Counted from the stretch's first letter, positions 44,213 to 54,187 are shown. The stretch: 56,499 bases of DNA from JBAXTE01 sp964653595 (GCA_964653595.1 CAZZHH010000022.1:1-56499), one strand, 5' to 3'. Numbers and translations: made by a program. Notes: a model not told the origin generated them from the letters alone.

Positions 44213-44656
44213 ATGAAAAAAATTATACTCATTTTCATTTTAAATCTATTTTTTATGTCGCTGTGGGCACAAAAAGACAGTTTAAACACCCCTGAAAAGC
44301 TATGTGAACACTTTTTTATGCTATTTGAGACGGATACCGACAATGCCGTAGATTTTATATTTTCAACCAACAAATGGTTCAATACCGCATCCATGCCTCA
44401 ACTTGCGGAAATAAAAGGAAAAATCAAAAAACTCTACTATTTTGGGAATTTCAAGGGATTTGAAATAAGTTCAAAAAAAGTACTCAGCCCTTCCTTGGTT
44501 CTTATTACCTACATTGCAAAATATGATCGTCAGCCAATAAAAATCGAGTTTTATTTCTATAAACCAGATAATCAATGGCAAATTCAAACCTTCCGATTTG
44601 AAGAAGATTTAAAAAACGACCTTCAAAACGCTCATGAAACAATACATCCATACTAG
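44213..44656 (+). CDS. Small secreted protein, 147 aa
   Basis: The signal peptide (residues 1-19, ending SLWAQ) is followed by a compact domain of about 125 residues. Its pattern resembles the NTF2/DUF4783-like fold: a helix PEKLCEHFFMLFETDTDNAV, then strands ending QIQTFRFEEDL. The fold call is tentative. It has no sorting domain, so it is probably periplasmic. It lies 25 bases after the rhomboid gene and 6 bases before the potassium channel gene. Confidence 0.65.
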   Translation: MKKIILIFILNLFFMSLWAQKDSLNTPEKLCEHFFMLFETDTDNAVDFIFSTNKWFNTASMPQLAEIKGKIKKLYYFGNFKGFEISSKKVLSPSLVLITYIAKYDRQPIKIEFYFYKPDNQWQIQTFRFEEDLKNDLQNAHETIHPY

Positions 44657-44662
44657 ATACTT

Positions 44663-45670
44663 GTGAAAAAAGATAATGAAAGCAACAAAAAAAAGATTTT
44701 ACAAGTAATTGTAATACTTCTGATTATCATTATTTTTGGAACCATAGGCTATTGTATCATTGATGATTATCCTATCTTTGATGCATTGTACATGACCATC
44801 ATTACCCTTACCACAGTGGGTTACAGCGAAATTCAACCACTTTCGGATGGAGGAAGATTATTTACCATGGTATTATTGTTAATCAGTTTTGGTTTTTATG
44901 CTTATTGTTTAACTTTAATCACATTGATCATTGTAGAAGGAAAACTATCCAGTTTTTACAAGAATATTTTAATAAAAAAAGAGATTAGAAAAATGAAAAA
45001 TCACACCATCGTTGTAGGGTATGGAAGAAATGGCAAACAAGCAATTGCCGAGTTATTGTTGCACCATAAACAGGTGGTGGTAATAGACAACAATCCATTA
45101 ATTCAAGACAACATTCCAGATAACTTAAGATGGATCGTTGGGGATGCCACTCAAGATGATGTTCTTATTGAGGCAGGCGTAAAAGTGGCAAAATCATTAA
45201 TTATAGCATTACCAAGCGATGCTGACAATTTATTTATATCAATATCAGCAAAAAACATCAATTCAAAAATCATGATTGTTTCCAGAGCCTCTACAGAGTC
45301 AGCAGAACGTAAATTAAAAGCAATTGGAGTAAATCATGTAATTATGCCCGAAAAAGTGGGTGGAATATACATGGCTGGTTTTGTAGCTCAAGAAGATTTA
45401 ACAGAGTTTTTGAATCACTTACGTGTTGATCACAACAACCCAGGCATTTTGAGTGAGCTTGATTGCCAAGAAATCAATTCAAAATTTTTAAATACCAATG
45501 TCGAAACACTATTTTCTTCCCGAGAAGAGATCAATGTACTAGGGGTAAAACTAAAAGATGGAACGTTTGTAATAGCGCCAATTCGATCGTTAGCAATTGA
45601 TAGCATTGAAAAAATATTCATCATGGGAACCCATTCAGACATTGAGAATTTAAAAAAATGGCTAAAATAA
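44663..45670 (+). CDS. Two-TM potassium channel with RCK (TrkA-N/C) domain
   Basis: A 335-residue protein starting at GTG six bases after the previous stop. Two transmembrane helices (about residues 14-34 and 70-95) flank a pore with the selectivity filter TVGYSE (about 51-56). A cytoplasmic Rossmann-type RCK domain follows with the nucleotide-binding motif VVGYGRNGKQA (about 115-125), then a TrkA-C-like domain (about 245-335). The layout and length match MthK-type ligand-gated potassium channels, which assemble as tetramers and are gated by cations or nucleotides. Confidence 0.93.
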   Translation: MKKDNESNKKKILQVIVILLIIIIFGTIGYCIIDDYPIFDALYMTIITLTTVGYSEIQPLSDGGRLFTMVLLLISFGFYAYCLTLITLIIVEGKLSSFYKNILIKKEIRKMKNHTIVVGYGRNGKQAIAELLLHHKQVVVIDNNPLIQDNIPDNLRWIVGDATQDDVLIEAGVKVAKSLIIALPSDADNLFISISAKNINSKIMIVSRASTESAERKLKAIGVNHVIMPEKVGGIYMAGFVAQEDLTEFLNHLRVDHNNPGILSELDCQEINSKFLNTNVETLFSSREEINVLGVKLKDGTFVIAPIRSLAIDSIEKIFIMGTHSDIENLKKWLK

Positions 45671-45761
45671 TATTGACCATAAAAATAATTAAGATAAAAA
45701 AGCGTTAAATGTAGGTTTTACTTCTAATATTAGTCTGGTAAAAAAATCAAAATAAAATATT

Positions 45762-45769
45762 TATCTTTG
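45762..45769 (+). promoter_or_regulatory. -7 box before sprE
   Basis: TATCTTTG matches TAnnTTTG, 28 bases before the TTG start codon. The -33 region shows CTG rather than TTG. Confidence 0.5.
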
Positions 45770-45796
45770 TAGCATAATAATAAAAATTGTAATCTC

Positions 45797-48433
45797 TTGA
45801 AACATTTTGGATTAAAGATACTAGTTGCACTATTTATCACAGCAGTAATCTGTACTACTCAATCATGCTCTAGAAAAAATAAAGGCTGGACAAATAGAAC
45901 TTATCATAATATTACCGCTCACTATAATGCATATTTTAACGGATATGAAAGTTATAAAGAAGCAGAAACCACCTTAAAAGGCACCTTTAAAGAGAATTAT
46001 TTAAAAGTGTTACCTATTTTTCCGGTTACATCAAAAGAGGCTGCAATAGGAGCTTATCCCCAATTAGATCGGGCAATAGAAAAGGGAGCTAAAGTGATAA
46101 AAAAACACTCCATTTTCATCAGAGGAATTGAATACTGCAACTGGGTGGATGACAGCTATATGATGATTGGAAAATCTCTTTTTTACAAACAAGAGTATGA
46201 TCAAGCAAAGCGCACTTTTAACTACATTCTCAACAATTATAAAAAAAGTGAGCTAATTGACGAAGCCACAATTTGGTTAGCACGTTCGAGTCAGCAGCTT
46301 AATGAAACAAGTAAGATTGAGACCATATTTGAAAACTTACGCATCAAAATCAGAAGAAATCCTAATCCCAAAACTCAGCTACTTTTCAATATGGCTTATG
46401 CAGATTATTTGATAAGTACCGAGCAATATCAATCAGCTATCGATCCAATTCAAAATGCACTTCGTCTGAAGCCAAACAAAGAGAACAGACGAAGACTTCT
46501 TTTCATTTTAGGCCAATTATATCAAATCAATGGTCCTTTGAATGCGGCTTTCGACCAATATGCAAAAGTATTAAAACTCAACCCAAAATATGAACTTGGA
46601 TTTAATGCTAGAATAAACATGGCCAAGTGTTTTGAGGGAGGTAACAATTCTGCTAAAAAGCAACTTGTAGTAAAAGAGCTCAACAAAATGCTGAAAGATG
46701 ATAAAAACAAAGAGTATTTCGACCAAATTTACTACACTCTAGCTGAAATATCGTTGAAAGATGACAAAGAGGATGAAGCAATTGAAAACTTAATACTTTC
46801 TGTAAAAACAAGTTTAATAAACGATTATCAAAAAGCAGCCTCTTCTTTAAAGTTAGCTGATTTATATTTTTCTAAATTACAATACGTAAACTCGGAACAG
46901 TATTACGATACAGCAATGACGGTATTGCCTAAGGATTATCCTAACTATACTGCTATCAAAAACAAGACGCAAGTACTTGGCAATCTGGTACAAAACTTAA
47001 TCGTTGTTCAAACACAAGACAGTTTGCAACGTTTATCAAAGATGTCAGAATCTCAAAGAAACAGCATCATTGATGGAATAATTGCTGAGTACAACAAAAA
47101 TGAGATGTTGCGCCAGAAAGAAGAAGCCGAAAGAGCACTCACATTGCAAACATTAACTCAGAACAATAATTTAAACAACAACAGTCAGGGTGGGTGGTAC
47201 TTTTATAATTCATCTACTTTGCAATTTGGAGCAGCAGAGTTTAAGAAAAAATGGGGCAATAGGAAGCTTGAAGACAATTGGAGATTGAGCAACAAGGAGC
47301 AAATTTTTGAAAACTTAGCAAATACGGATTCTTTAGACGGCAATGAGGAAGATAGCACAGTTGCCTCTAATTCAAAAGCTACATCTACCGACCCAAGGAA
47401 CAGGGCAACTTATATAAAAGACATCCCAACAACTCCTGACCAAATTAAAAAATCAAATGAAAAAATTGCCAATGCTCTTTACAATATAAGCTTTATTTAC
47501 CAAGAGGGACTCAACGACACAAAAAAATCAAACGAAGCGATAGAACAATTAAACGAGCGGTTTCCCGATTTCAAAAAAATCGTTTCTGCTTTATATCTAG
47601 CTTACAACAACTATTCATCCATCAACAACACGGATAGAGCAAACTATTTTAAGCAACTTATATTAAGCAAATTTCCTAATACCGACTATGCAGAAATATT
47701 AAAAGACCCTAATTATTACAAAAAAATCAAAGAACGTCAAAACGAAGGTGAAAAGTTTTATACTGAAGCATACAAAGACTATGAGATGAAACAATATAAC
47801 AATGTTATCTCTAAATCAATTTCTGCGCAAGAGAGATTTCCTAAGGATAAAAATTTACTTTCAAAATTTGAATACATCGCCGCAATTTCAGCTGGAAAAC
47901 TATATGGTAACGATAGCTTAAAAACTCGACTTACAAACATTATCTCTAAATATCCTGATACACAGGTAAAAGAGTTATCCCAAATAATGCTAAATGGACT
48001 ATTGAATGCAAATTCAAACAACAGTGGGCAGTCAAATACTCAAATAGACAGCAAACCCATTTTACAATACACCGAAAAAGACTTTCATTTTTACATTCTT
48101 ACAGCAGATATTAGAGATGTTAACTTCAATGATTTAAAAAACAAATTTTCGGATTTAAATAAATCATTCTTCTCTACTTTAGACTTACAGACATCTGCTA
48201 TTTATATCGATGAAAAAAATCAACTTATTACTATTGGAAAATTTGAGAACAAAACCAGAGCAATGGATTATTATAACTTTGTAAAGAACAACCAAACAGT
48301 CTTCAAAGGCATAGACATATCAAAAATAACGCAGTATATAATTTCTGATCGCAATTACCCAATATTTTATAAGAATAAGTCTATTAGGGATGAATATCCA
48401 AAATTCTTCGAGACAAACTACCTAAAAAAGTAA
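45797..48433 (+). CDS. sprE: SprE/PorW-like T9SS outer-membrane lipoprotein
   Basis: An 878-residue TPR-rich lipoprotein. The signal ends in TTQSC with the lipid cysteine at residue 24. The following KGWTNRTYHNITAHYNAYFN and GYESYKEAE are the signature start of SprE (Flavobacterium) and PorW (Porphyromonas), which are needed for type IX secretion and gliding. Many TPR-like helices follow, and a low-complexity asparagine/glutamine-rich stretch lies at about residues 445-475. The C-terminus (FHFYILTADIRDVNFNDLKN) resembles a SPOR-like fold. The start codon is TTG; no ATG gives the complete signal peptide. It serves the same pathway as the cargo proteins encoded further left. Confidence 0.9.
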   Translation: MKHFGLKILVALFITAVICTTQSCSRKNKGWTNRTYHNITAHYNAYFNGYESYKEAETTLKGTFKENYLKVLPIFPVTSKEAAIGAYPQLDRAIEKGAKVIKKHSIFIRGIEYCNWVDDSYMMIGKSLFYKQEYDQAKRTFNYILNNYKKSELIDEATIWLARSSQQLNETSKIETIFENLRIKIRRNPNPKTQLLFNMAYADYLISTEQYQSAIDPIQNALRLKPNKENRRRLLFILGQLYQINGPLNAAFDQYAKVLKLNPKYELGFNARINMAKCFEGGNNSAKKQLVVKELNKMLKDDKNKEYFDQIYYTLAEISLKDDKEDEAIENLILSVKTSLINDYQKAASSLKLADLYFSKLQYVNSEQYYDTAMTVLPKDYPNYTAIKNKTQVLGNLVQNLIVVQTQDSLQRLSKMSESQRNSIIDGIIAEYNKNEMLRQKEEAERALTLQTLTQNNNLNNNSQGGWYFYNSSTLQFGAAEFKKKWGNRKLEDNWRLSNKEQIFENLANTDSLDGNEEDSTVASNSKATSTDPRNRATYIKDIPTTPDQIKKSNEKIANALYNISFIYQEGLNDTKKSNEAIEQLNERFPDFKKIVSALYLAYNNYSSINNTDRANYFKQLILSKFPNTDYAEILKDPNYYKKIKERQNEGEKFYTEAYKDYEMKQYNNVISKSISAQERFPKDKNLLSKFEYIAAISAGKLYGNDSLKTRLTNIISKYPDTQVKELSQIMLNGLLNANSNNSGQSNTQIDSKPILQYTEKDFHFYILTADIRDVNFNDLKNKFSDLNKSFFSTLDLQTSAIYIDEKNQLITIGKFENKTRAMDYYNFVKNNQTVFKGIDISKITQYIISDRNYPIFYKNKSIRDEYPKFFETNYLKK

Positions 48434-48509
48434 ATTTGCCAGAATTATTGGATTTAAAATTTGCAATTGTAAAGATTAGTTATTATCTTGCACTCAAAAA
48501 AAATATAAT

Positions 48510-48884
48510 ATGGCAAAACCAAACGACTTCGAAGCACCCGCAATAAATATTATAGGCAATGGGACAACTCTAAAGGGAGACATTTTATCGGATGGAGATT
48601 TTAGAATTGATGGAACTCTTATTGGATCCATACAATCTAAAGCAAAGGTAATAATCGGTGCAACAGGAATAGTAGAAGGTGAGATTAAGTGTGCTAATGG
48701 AGATTTTTCAGGCGTTGTAAAAGCAAACACATTTGCATCGGAAATGTTAATTTTGAAAGCAACCTCCAAGTTAATTGGCAACATTCAAGTAGGCAAACTA
48801 AGTATTGAACCAGGTGCACAATTTAGCGGAAGTTGTAAAATGGAAAGCGATAATGCTAAAGACTTTACAAATGAAGTAGAATAG
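48510..48884 (+). CDS. Bactofilin, polymer-forming cytoskeletal protein
   Basis: A 124-residue protein made almost wholly of the bactofilin beta-helix: repeated short strands such as GDILSDGDFRIDGTLIGSIQ and VIIGATGIVEGEIKCANGDF (about residues 15-110), flanked by short unstructured tails. Bactofilins self-assemble into nucleotide-free filaments that organise the cell envelope. The neighbouring AtpZ gene starts only a few bases downstream; in many Bacteroidota these two genes precede the F0 genes of ATP synthase. Confidence 0.93.
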   Translation: MAKPNDFEAPAINIIGNGTTLKGDILSDGDFRIDGTLIGSIQSKAKVIIGATGIVEGEIKCANGDFSGVVKANTFASEMLILKATSKLIGNIQVGKLSIEPGAQFSGSCKMESDNAKDFTNEVE

Positions 48885-48895
48885 CATTGAAAAGA

Positions 48896-49126
48896 ATGTC
48901 TACCAATTCAAAAAAAAATCAAGACCTCAGAAAAAATTTAAACAACTATGGCAAATACTCCTCCATAGGCTTTCAGATGATTTTCATCATCATTGGAGGA
49001 ACTTTTGGAGGGTTTTACATCGACAAATGGATAGCTTGGAAGTTTCCAGTTTTTACCGTTGTGTTGTCGATACTTTCGGTTATTTTTGCACTCTATTTTG
49101 CACTCAAAGATTTAATTAAGAAATAA
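48896..49126 (+). CDS. atpZ: AtpZ/AtpI-family F0F1 ATP synthase assembly protein
   Basis: A 76-residue protein with two transmembrane helices (about residues 22-43 and 51-70) and a short charged N-terminus. The motif GFQMIFIIIGGTFGGFYIDK matches the AtpZ family, which aids assembly or magnesium and calcium handling of ATP synthase. A TTG at 48887 could add three residues. It follows the bactofilin gene by about 10 bases. The expected atpB, atpE and later genes do not follow. Confidence 0.85.
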   Translation: MSTNSKKNQDLRKNLNNYGKYSSIGFQMIFIIIGGTFGGFYIDKWIAWKFPVFTVVLSILSVIFALYFALKDLIKK

Positions 49127-49131
49127 TAGTA

Positions 49132-49533
49132 ATGACACTTTCCAAATTAAAAAATCAATTTATCATTAGAATCCTGATAATTAGTATTTTTCTATTAACA
49201 GTACATTTGATATTGGCCAATGTGGCGAATAATTTAACCACTAATGTTTTTCCATATATCATCCTTTTATTTACCCTACTATCTACCTTCTCCCATTTTT
49301 ATCTTTTAAATACTGCATCCAAATCATTTCGAAAATTTTCAAATGCTTTTTTACTAACTACCACCATTAAACTCTTAACCTATTTGTCATTTATGGCATT
49401 TTATGCATTTTTAAACAGAGACGTTGCCAAAATTTTTATTTTTAATTTCACCGTAGTATATTTCATTTTCACTCCTTTCGATGTGATAATGATATTAAAG
49501 CAAGCTCGAAAAATCGACAAAACAAAAGAGTAA
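49132..49533 (+). CDS. Small membrane protein of the AtpZ cluster, 133 aa
   Basis: The protein has four predicted helices (about residues 13-30, 38-53, 75-95 and 102-120) and basic tails. It begins 5 bases after atpZ. In Bacteroidota an unnamed four-helix protein of this size often stands between atpZ and atpB, and it may be the local equivalent of AtpI. That link rests on position and topology, not on a diagnostic motif. Confidence 0.7.
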   Translation: MTLSKLKNQFIIRILIISIFLLTVHLILANVANNLTTNVFPYIILLFTLLSTFSHFYLLNTASKSFRKFSNAFLLTTTIKLLTYLSFMAFYAFLNRDVAKIFIFNFTVVYFIFTPFDVIMILKQARKIDKTKE

Positions 49534-49621
49534 TACTATTAAAACTTAGGAGAGGGAAGCAGACAAAATGGGCATTTTTTTTTTGATCTATTTAATATAA
49601 ATCCTAATATCAAAAAGGATT

Positions 49622-50710
49622 TCACCTTTTCGCTTCTAACTGTTTGAAAATTTGCAAAATTTCACTTTGCCAATAGGTAGCCGAGTATTTGGTTTCGATG
49701 GTATTTTTGCCATTTTCCCCTATTTTAATCCTTAAATCTTTATCATTAACAAGTTTGGATATAGCATCTACCCAAATGGCAGTTTGGTCCGCTAAAAATC
49801 CATTTACCCCAGTTTCAATAATATCATTGTTAACACCCACAGCTGACATGACAGTAGGAATACCATACGACATACATTGGAGACCTTTAAAGCCACACTT
49901 TCCACGTGTCCAATCGTTATCAGGTAAAGGCATTATGCCGATATCCATACTAGTTAACAGTTGGTATTCGACATCTGTAGACCACACTCGAAATTCATAA
50001 TTAAAATCACCGAGTGCAGGCATTTTATCAGAAACTACAACAAATTTAACTTTATCGATTAATGCAATAGCGCAAGCTTTTAAAATCGGCAATGCCCATT
50101 CGATATGTTTTATGGTTGTAGTACTACCTATCCAGCCAATGACAATTTTTTCATTATCGGGTTTACTTGCATAATCAAAATCACTCGCAACAGGCATAAG
50201 GGAAGTAGGTACAATTTTAACCTTTGGATTATAAGGACGAGCATAATCAGCCAAAAATTGGTTCCCAGCTAATACCATACAAGAGTTTCGAATAATATCG
50301 GCAGTTTTTTGTGGTTTTTTGAGCCATCCAAATTTTTTATTTGCAACTGACATATCTAGGAGCCAAATGGAATCATCAAAATCGTAGATTAGATTTGTTT
50401 TTTTTGCAAACTGTCTTTCAAAATAAGAGGTTCCAATCATAATCGCTTCTCGTTGGACAAAAATCACATCGTAAGAATCAGCTCTTCGAAGGTCGTTCAG
50501 TCTTTTAAAGAAAGCTTTTATAAGCAAGCAAGTTTTTTTAAACGTATGACCCGGGCTATAAAACCAAACATCGTCGGTTTCAGTAATAAGAGAAGAGTAT
50601 GTAATTTGGCAATTGTTGGCAATAAAAAAGGGCATAAATTGGTCGAACCGAAATCGTTGACTTGGAGATCTAAATGGTCTGTGAATTCCTATAAATAGAA
50701 TTTTTGTCAT
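49622..50710 (-). CDS. Glycosyltransferase, GT4/GT1-like (GT-B fold)
   Basis: A 362-residue cytoplasmic glycosyltransferase. The N-terminal domain starts KILFIGIHRPFRSPSQRFRF. The nucleotide-sugar domain has VIGWIGSTTTIKHIEWALPI (about residues 190-209), MPLPDNDWTRGKCGFKGLQC (about 253-272) and MSYGIPTVMSAVGVN, matching the GT4 pattern with a glycine-rich donor loop. The ATG at 50710 is chosen over a TTG at 50722. It follows a GT2 gene with 8 bases between them; both may act on a cell-surface glycan or glycolipid. Donor and acceptor are unknown. Confidence 0.87.
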   Translation of the reverse strand: MTKILFIGIHRPFRSPSQRFRFDQFMPFFIANNCQITYSSLITETDDVWFYSPGHTFKKTCLLIKAFFKRLNDLRRADSYDVIFVQREAIMIGTSYFERQFAKKTNLIYDFDDSIWLLDMSVANKKFGWLKKPQKTADIIRNSCMVLAGNQFLADYARPYNPKVKIVPTSLMPVASDFDYASKPDNEKIVIGWIGSTTTIKHIEWALPILKACAIALIDKVKFVVVSDKMPALGDFNYEFRVWSTDVEYQLLTSMDIGIMPLPDNDWTRGKCGFKGLQCMSYGIPTVMSAVGVNNDIIETGVNGFLADQTAIWVDAISKLVNDKDLRIKIGENGKNTIETKYSATYWQSEILQIFKQLEAKR

Positions 50711-50718
50711 CCGTAAAT

Positions 50719-51432
50719 TCAATTAATTCTAAAAAGACCATACTTAATAACAGTCAAAAGGATTTTTAGTCCATCCGAATTTTTTAATTTTTTCCCTTCT
50801 CCATTATTTCTAGGGAAATAATTTACGGGAACTTCAGCCACATTATTTCGTTTAATGCGCATTGCTTTTATTATAAGTTCTGCTTCAAAGCCAAATCTAT
50901 TTTCTTTTATATTCAATTTTTCATACAAATTTCTGTGTATAACTTTATACCCACAAGCCATATCTGTCAGCTTCACATCAATAAGCAAAGAGGTAAAGAA
51001 GGTAAACAACCTATTAGCTAAGTATCTTTTATAGGAAGATATAGGACGTACGATACCCGGCAAATATCGGGAGCCATTAACAAATTGTACCTCTAATTTT
51101 TTCATCGCCATCAACAAAGATGGGATATCGGATGGCAACAATTCAGAGTCTGCATCTTGAACAGCAAAAACATCCCCGTTTGCAATTTCAAAACCCCGTT
51201 TAACAGCAGCACCTTTACCCCCATTTTGACTCAAGTGAAGAGCCATTAATGCTGGAAAATCTTTTTGTAAATTTTGAATAATATCAGAAGTTTTGTCGGT
51301 AGAACAATCATTTACAATAATTACTTCTACTTTTTCAACAAATTCAGGCATTGTAACACCATAAACAAGATTTACTGTTTTTTCTAAATTCTGTTCTTCA
51401 TTATAAGCTGGAATTACAATACTTAAAAACAT
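50719..51432 (-). CDS. Glycosyltransferase family 2, dolichol-phosphate mannosyltransferase-like
   Basis: A 237-residue GT-A enzyme. It shows the N-terminal VIPAYNEEQNLEKTV (residues 6-20), the metal site in VFAVQDADSELLPSD (about 88-102) and the acceptor-site GFEAELIIKAMR (about 185-196). The family transfers a sugar from a nucleotide donor to polyprenyl phosphate on the cytoplasmic face. There is no C-terminal membrane extension. It precedes the GT4-like gene, and such lipid-linked sugars are the donors that GT-C enzymes such as the TMTC-like protein at 7-9 kb would need. Confidence 0.9.
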   Translation of the reverse strand: MFLSIVIPAYNEEQNLEKTVNLVYGVTMPEFVEKVEVIIVNDCSTDKTSDIIQNLQKDFPALMALHLSQNGGKGAAVKRGFEIANGDVFAVQDADSELLPSDIPSLLMAMKKLEVQFVNGSRYLPGIVRPISSYKRYLANRLFTFFTSLLIDVKLTDMACGYKVIHRNLYEKLNIKENRFGFEAELIIKAMRIKRNNVAEVPVNYFPRNNGEGKKLKNSDGLKILLTVIKYGLFRIN

Positions 51433-51464
51433 ATTACAATACTAGAGGTTAATAACATATACAA

Positions 51465-53708
51465 CTATCGATCAAAAATATTATCCTTGTTTTTCTCCAT
51501 AGGACTAGAACAATCAGTTTCCACATTGACGGGGTTTTTTGGTGTTTGAAACTGTTTTTTCACATCATATTTAAGCGATTTATCGTTATAGCACTTTTTG
51601 ATAAATAATGCCCAAACAGGCAATGCGGTATTTGCCCCTTGACCTTGAGCTGTACTTCTAAAGTGTACAGAGCGATCTTCAGCACCAACCCAAACACCGC
51701 CAACAATCTCGGGGGTAAAACCCATAAACCATCCATCCGAATTATTTTGAGAAGTCCCCGTTTTTCCAGCGATAGGCATTTTTAGATCATACTTATATCT
51801 AAGACGAGATGCAGTTCCACCTTCTACAACACCTTGCATTAGCTTTACCATAAGATAAGCAGTTTGTTGGTCGATTACCTCTTGTGATTTTTTTTGAGTA
51901 AATGACTCTAGCACGTTCCCTTTATTATCACAGATTTTCACTAAATAGTTTGGTTGCGTATAAATTCCTTGATTAGCGTATGCACTAAAGGCTCCTACCA
52001 TTTCGAATAGAGAGATATCTGGTGTACCCAAACATATCGAAGGGACTTCTGGTATATCGCTAGTGATTCCCATTTTTCTACACAAGGTAATCACCGTTTG
52101 TGGGGAATATCGTTTCATCAAATATGCAGAAATGTAATTTACCGAATTTGCTAGTGCCCATCTTAAAGTTACCATTTCACCATCTCTTGCATCGCCCGAA
52201 TTTTTTGGTGTCCAAGTTGTTCCATCGCCCATTTCGAAAGAAACAGGCACATTTGGCACCATCGAACAAGGAGTAAATTCACCTTCTTGCATTGCCAATG
52301 TGTATACAAATGGTTTAAAGGTAGAACCAACTTGACGTTTAGCAACAATCACATGATCGTATTGAAAATTTTTATAGTTAATTCCTCCAATATATGCTTT
52401 CACGTTACCATTAACAGGGTTAACGGCCATCAGACCGCACTGTAAAAAAGACTTATAATATTTTATAGAATCATAAGGACTCATAATGGTATCTTTTTCG
52501 CCCTTTGTAGTATATACGCGCATTCTCACGGGCTTCATAAACTCGGTAGTAATCTGCATATCGCTTAGTCCGCTGGCTTTATAAGCGCTATACCGTTGAG
52601 TTTGTTTCACCGATTTCATCATCAATTCATCCACTTCTTTTTTTGATAATCCATAAAATGGAGCATTTTTCACCCCTTTCCACTGAGCAAAAAATTGCTT
52701 TTGCAAATCACCTCCAATATACTCTTTTACAGATTCTTCGGCATATTTTTGCATTTTATAATTGATGGTAGTATAAATTTTTAATCCATCTGTATATAAA
52801 TTGTACTTTGACCCATCTGATTTAACATGACTATCACACCATTTTATCAACTCTGCTCGTAAATATTCTCTAAAATAAGTCCCTAAACCAGCTGTATGAT
52901 CTTGAATGCGGTATTTAGACATGTCTATCGGTTTTTTCTTTAAACTATCTAATTGATTTTCAGATATATAATCATATTTATACATCTGATGGAGTACAAC
53001 ATTTCTTCTCCGAAGTGCATTTTCTGGATTTTTAATCGGACTATAAGCAGTAGGAGCTTTTAATAACCCAACTAAAACTGCCGACTCTTCAATAGATAAA
53101 TCAATAGGTTCTTTATCGAAAAAAGTCTTGGATGCAGATTTGATACCGTGTGCTAAACTACCGAAATCAACAGTGTTAAGGTACATCGCAATTATTTCTT
53201 CTTTGGTATAATTTCGTTCTAACTTAGCAGCGACAACCCACTCCTTAAGCTTGGTAAATATGAGTTTAAAGATGTTTGAGTTTGGGTCACGAGGAAATAA
53301 GTTTTTTGCTAATTGCTGTGTAAGCGTACTGCCACCACCTTTGTTACTAAAGGTCAAAACACCAATAGTTACCCTCAATATTGCTCGATGATCTACCCCT
53401 GAATGACTATAAAACCTTGCATCTTCGGTGGCCAAAAGAGCATTTACCATATTTGGAGATATTGCTTGAAATGGGATAGATGTTCTATTTTCAATAAAAT
53501 ATTTTCCTAACACAGTACCATCATCGGTATATATTTCAGAAGCAAGATTTGTTTTTGGATTTTCTAGCTCCTCAAAAGAGGGCATAAACCCTAACCATCC
53601 AATCGAGATAAAAAAGAAAATAAGGATAATTAATGCAATAGCTCCAAAATAACTACGCCATAACCAAGTAATCCATTTAGGTTGATGTTTTGTATTTCTT
53701 GACCCCAT
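51465..53708 (-). CDS. Class A penicillin-binding protein (PBP1A type)
   Basis: A 747-residue bifunctional peptidoglycan synthase, anchored by one helix (about residues 14-37). The glycosyltransferase domain has the catalytic glutamate in ATEDARFYSHSG (about 92-103) and GGSTLTQQLAKNLF (about 124-137). The transpeptidase domain has the serine motif STFKPF (about 455), NSVNYISAYL and KTGTSQN (about 648). It polymerises and cross-links the cell wall. It lies 14 bases after gldH, an order conserved in the phylum. Confidence 0.95.
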   Translation of the reverse strand: MGSRNTKHQPKWITWLWRSYFGAIALIILIFFFISIGWLGFMPSFEELENPKTNLASEIYTDDGTVLGKYFIENRTSIPFQAISPNMVNALLATEDARFYSHSGVDHRAILRVTIGVLTFSNKGGGSTLTQQLAKNLFPRDPNSNIFKLIFTKLKEWVVAAKLERNYTKEEIIAMYLNTVDFGSLAHGIKSASKTFFDKEPIDLSIEESAVLVGLLKAPTAYSPIKNPENALRRRNVVLHQMYKYDYISENQLDSLKKKPIDMSKYRIQDHTAGLGTYFREYLRAELIKWCDSHVKSDGSKYNLYTDGLKIYTTINYKMQKYAEESVKEYIGGDLQKQFFAQWKGVKNAPFYGLSKKEVDELMMKSVKQTQRYSAYKASGLSDMQITTEFMKPVRMRVYTTKGEKDTIMSPYDSIKYYKSFLQCGLMAVNPVNGNVKAYIGGINYKNFQYDHVIVAKRQVGSTFKPFVYTLAMQEGEFTPCSMVPNVPVSFEMGDGTTWTPKNSGDARDGEMVTLRWALANSVNYISAYLMKRYSPQTVITLCRKMGITSDIPEVPSICLGTPDISLFEMVGAFSAYANQGIYTQPNYLVKICDNKGNVLESFTQKKSQEVIDQQTAYLMVKLMQGVVEGGTASRLRYKYDLKMPIAGKTGTSQNNSDGWFMGFTPEIVGGVWVGAEDRSVHFRSTAQGQGANTALPVWALFIKKCYNDKSLKYDVKKQFQTPKNPVNVETDCSSPMEKNKDNIFDR

Positions 53709-53722
53709 ATCTTTTTTTATCT

Positions 53723-54187
53723 TTAATGAGTTTCTAACCTAACTCCAATTTCTGAAATTCCAATCACATCCATTTCACGCATCCCATGTTCAATTTTTAT
53801 TGAGTAATTTCCAATCTGTGAAAAACGAAACTTAGGTTTAAAAACAATTCTACAATCCTTGTATTTTCCATTACCCCTGCCTTGCCATTCACCTTGATTA
53901 TTAGCCAAAATACACTCTACTGTATCCTTTGCAATTTGACCTTTTGGGAAAGTGGTGGTAACAAACATAAACAGATTTCGATACCTATAATCCGTTGTAT
54001 TTCTTACATTTAAATACATATTAAACCATTGCATAGAGTCTTTTATTTCAAATTGATGAACGAATGTTTTTTTAATATTCCATGTCTCGTTTTCAATGGT
54101 ATCATTTTTCTCGTAATAACGCTTTACGTCACACGATGAAGTAACGATTGCAACTATAAAAAAGGATATTAGCACTATATTTTTCAT
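53723..54187 (-). CDS. gldH: Gliding motility lipoprotein GldH
   Basis: A 154-residue lipoprotein with signal ending VTSSC (cysteine 19). The family pattern is visible in ENETWNIKKTFVHQFEIKDS and the strand pair DYRYRNLFMFVTTTFPKGQI. GldH was found as a gliding gene in Flavobacterium, but it also occurs in non-gliding Bacteroidota. The position between ricT and the PBP1A gene supports the call. The ATG at 54187 gives a normal signal peptide; a TTG at 54196 would add three residues. Confidence 0.9.
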   Translation of the reverse strand: MKNIVLISFFIVAIVTSSCDVKRYYEKNDTIENETWNIKKTFVHQFEIKDSMQWFNMYLNVRNTTDYRYRNLFMFVTTTFPKGQIAKDTVECILANNQGEWQGRGNGKYKDCRIVFKPKFRFSQIGNYSIKIEHGMREMDVIGISEIGVRLETH

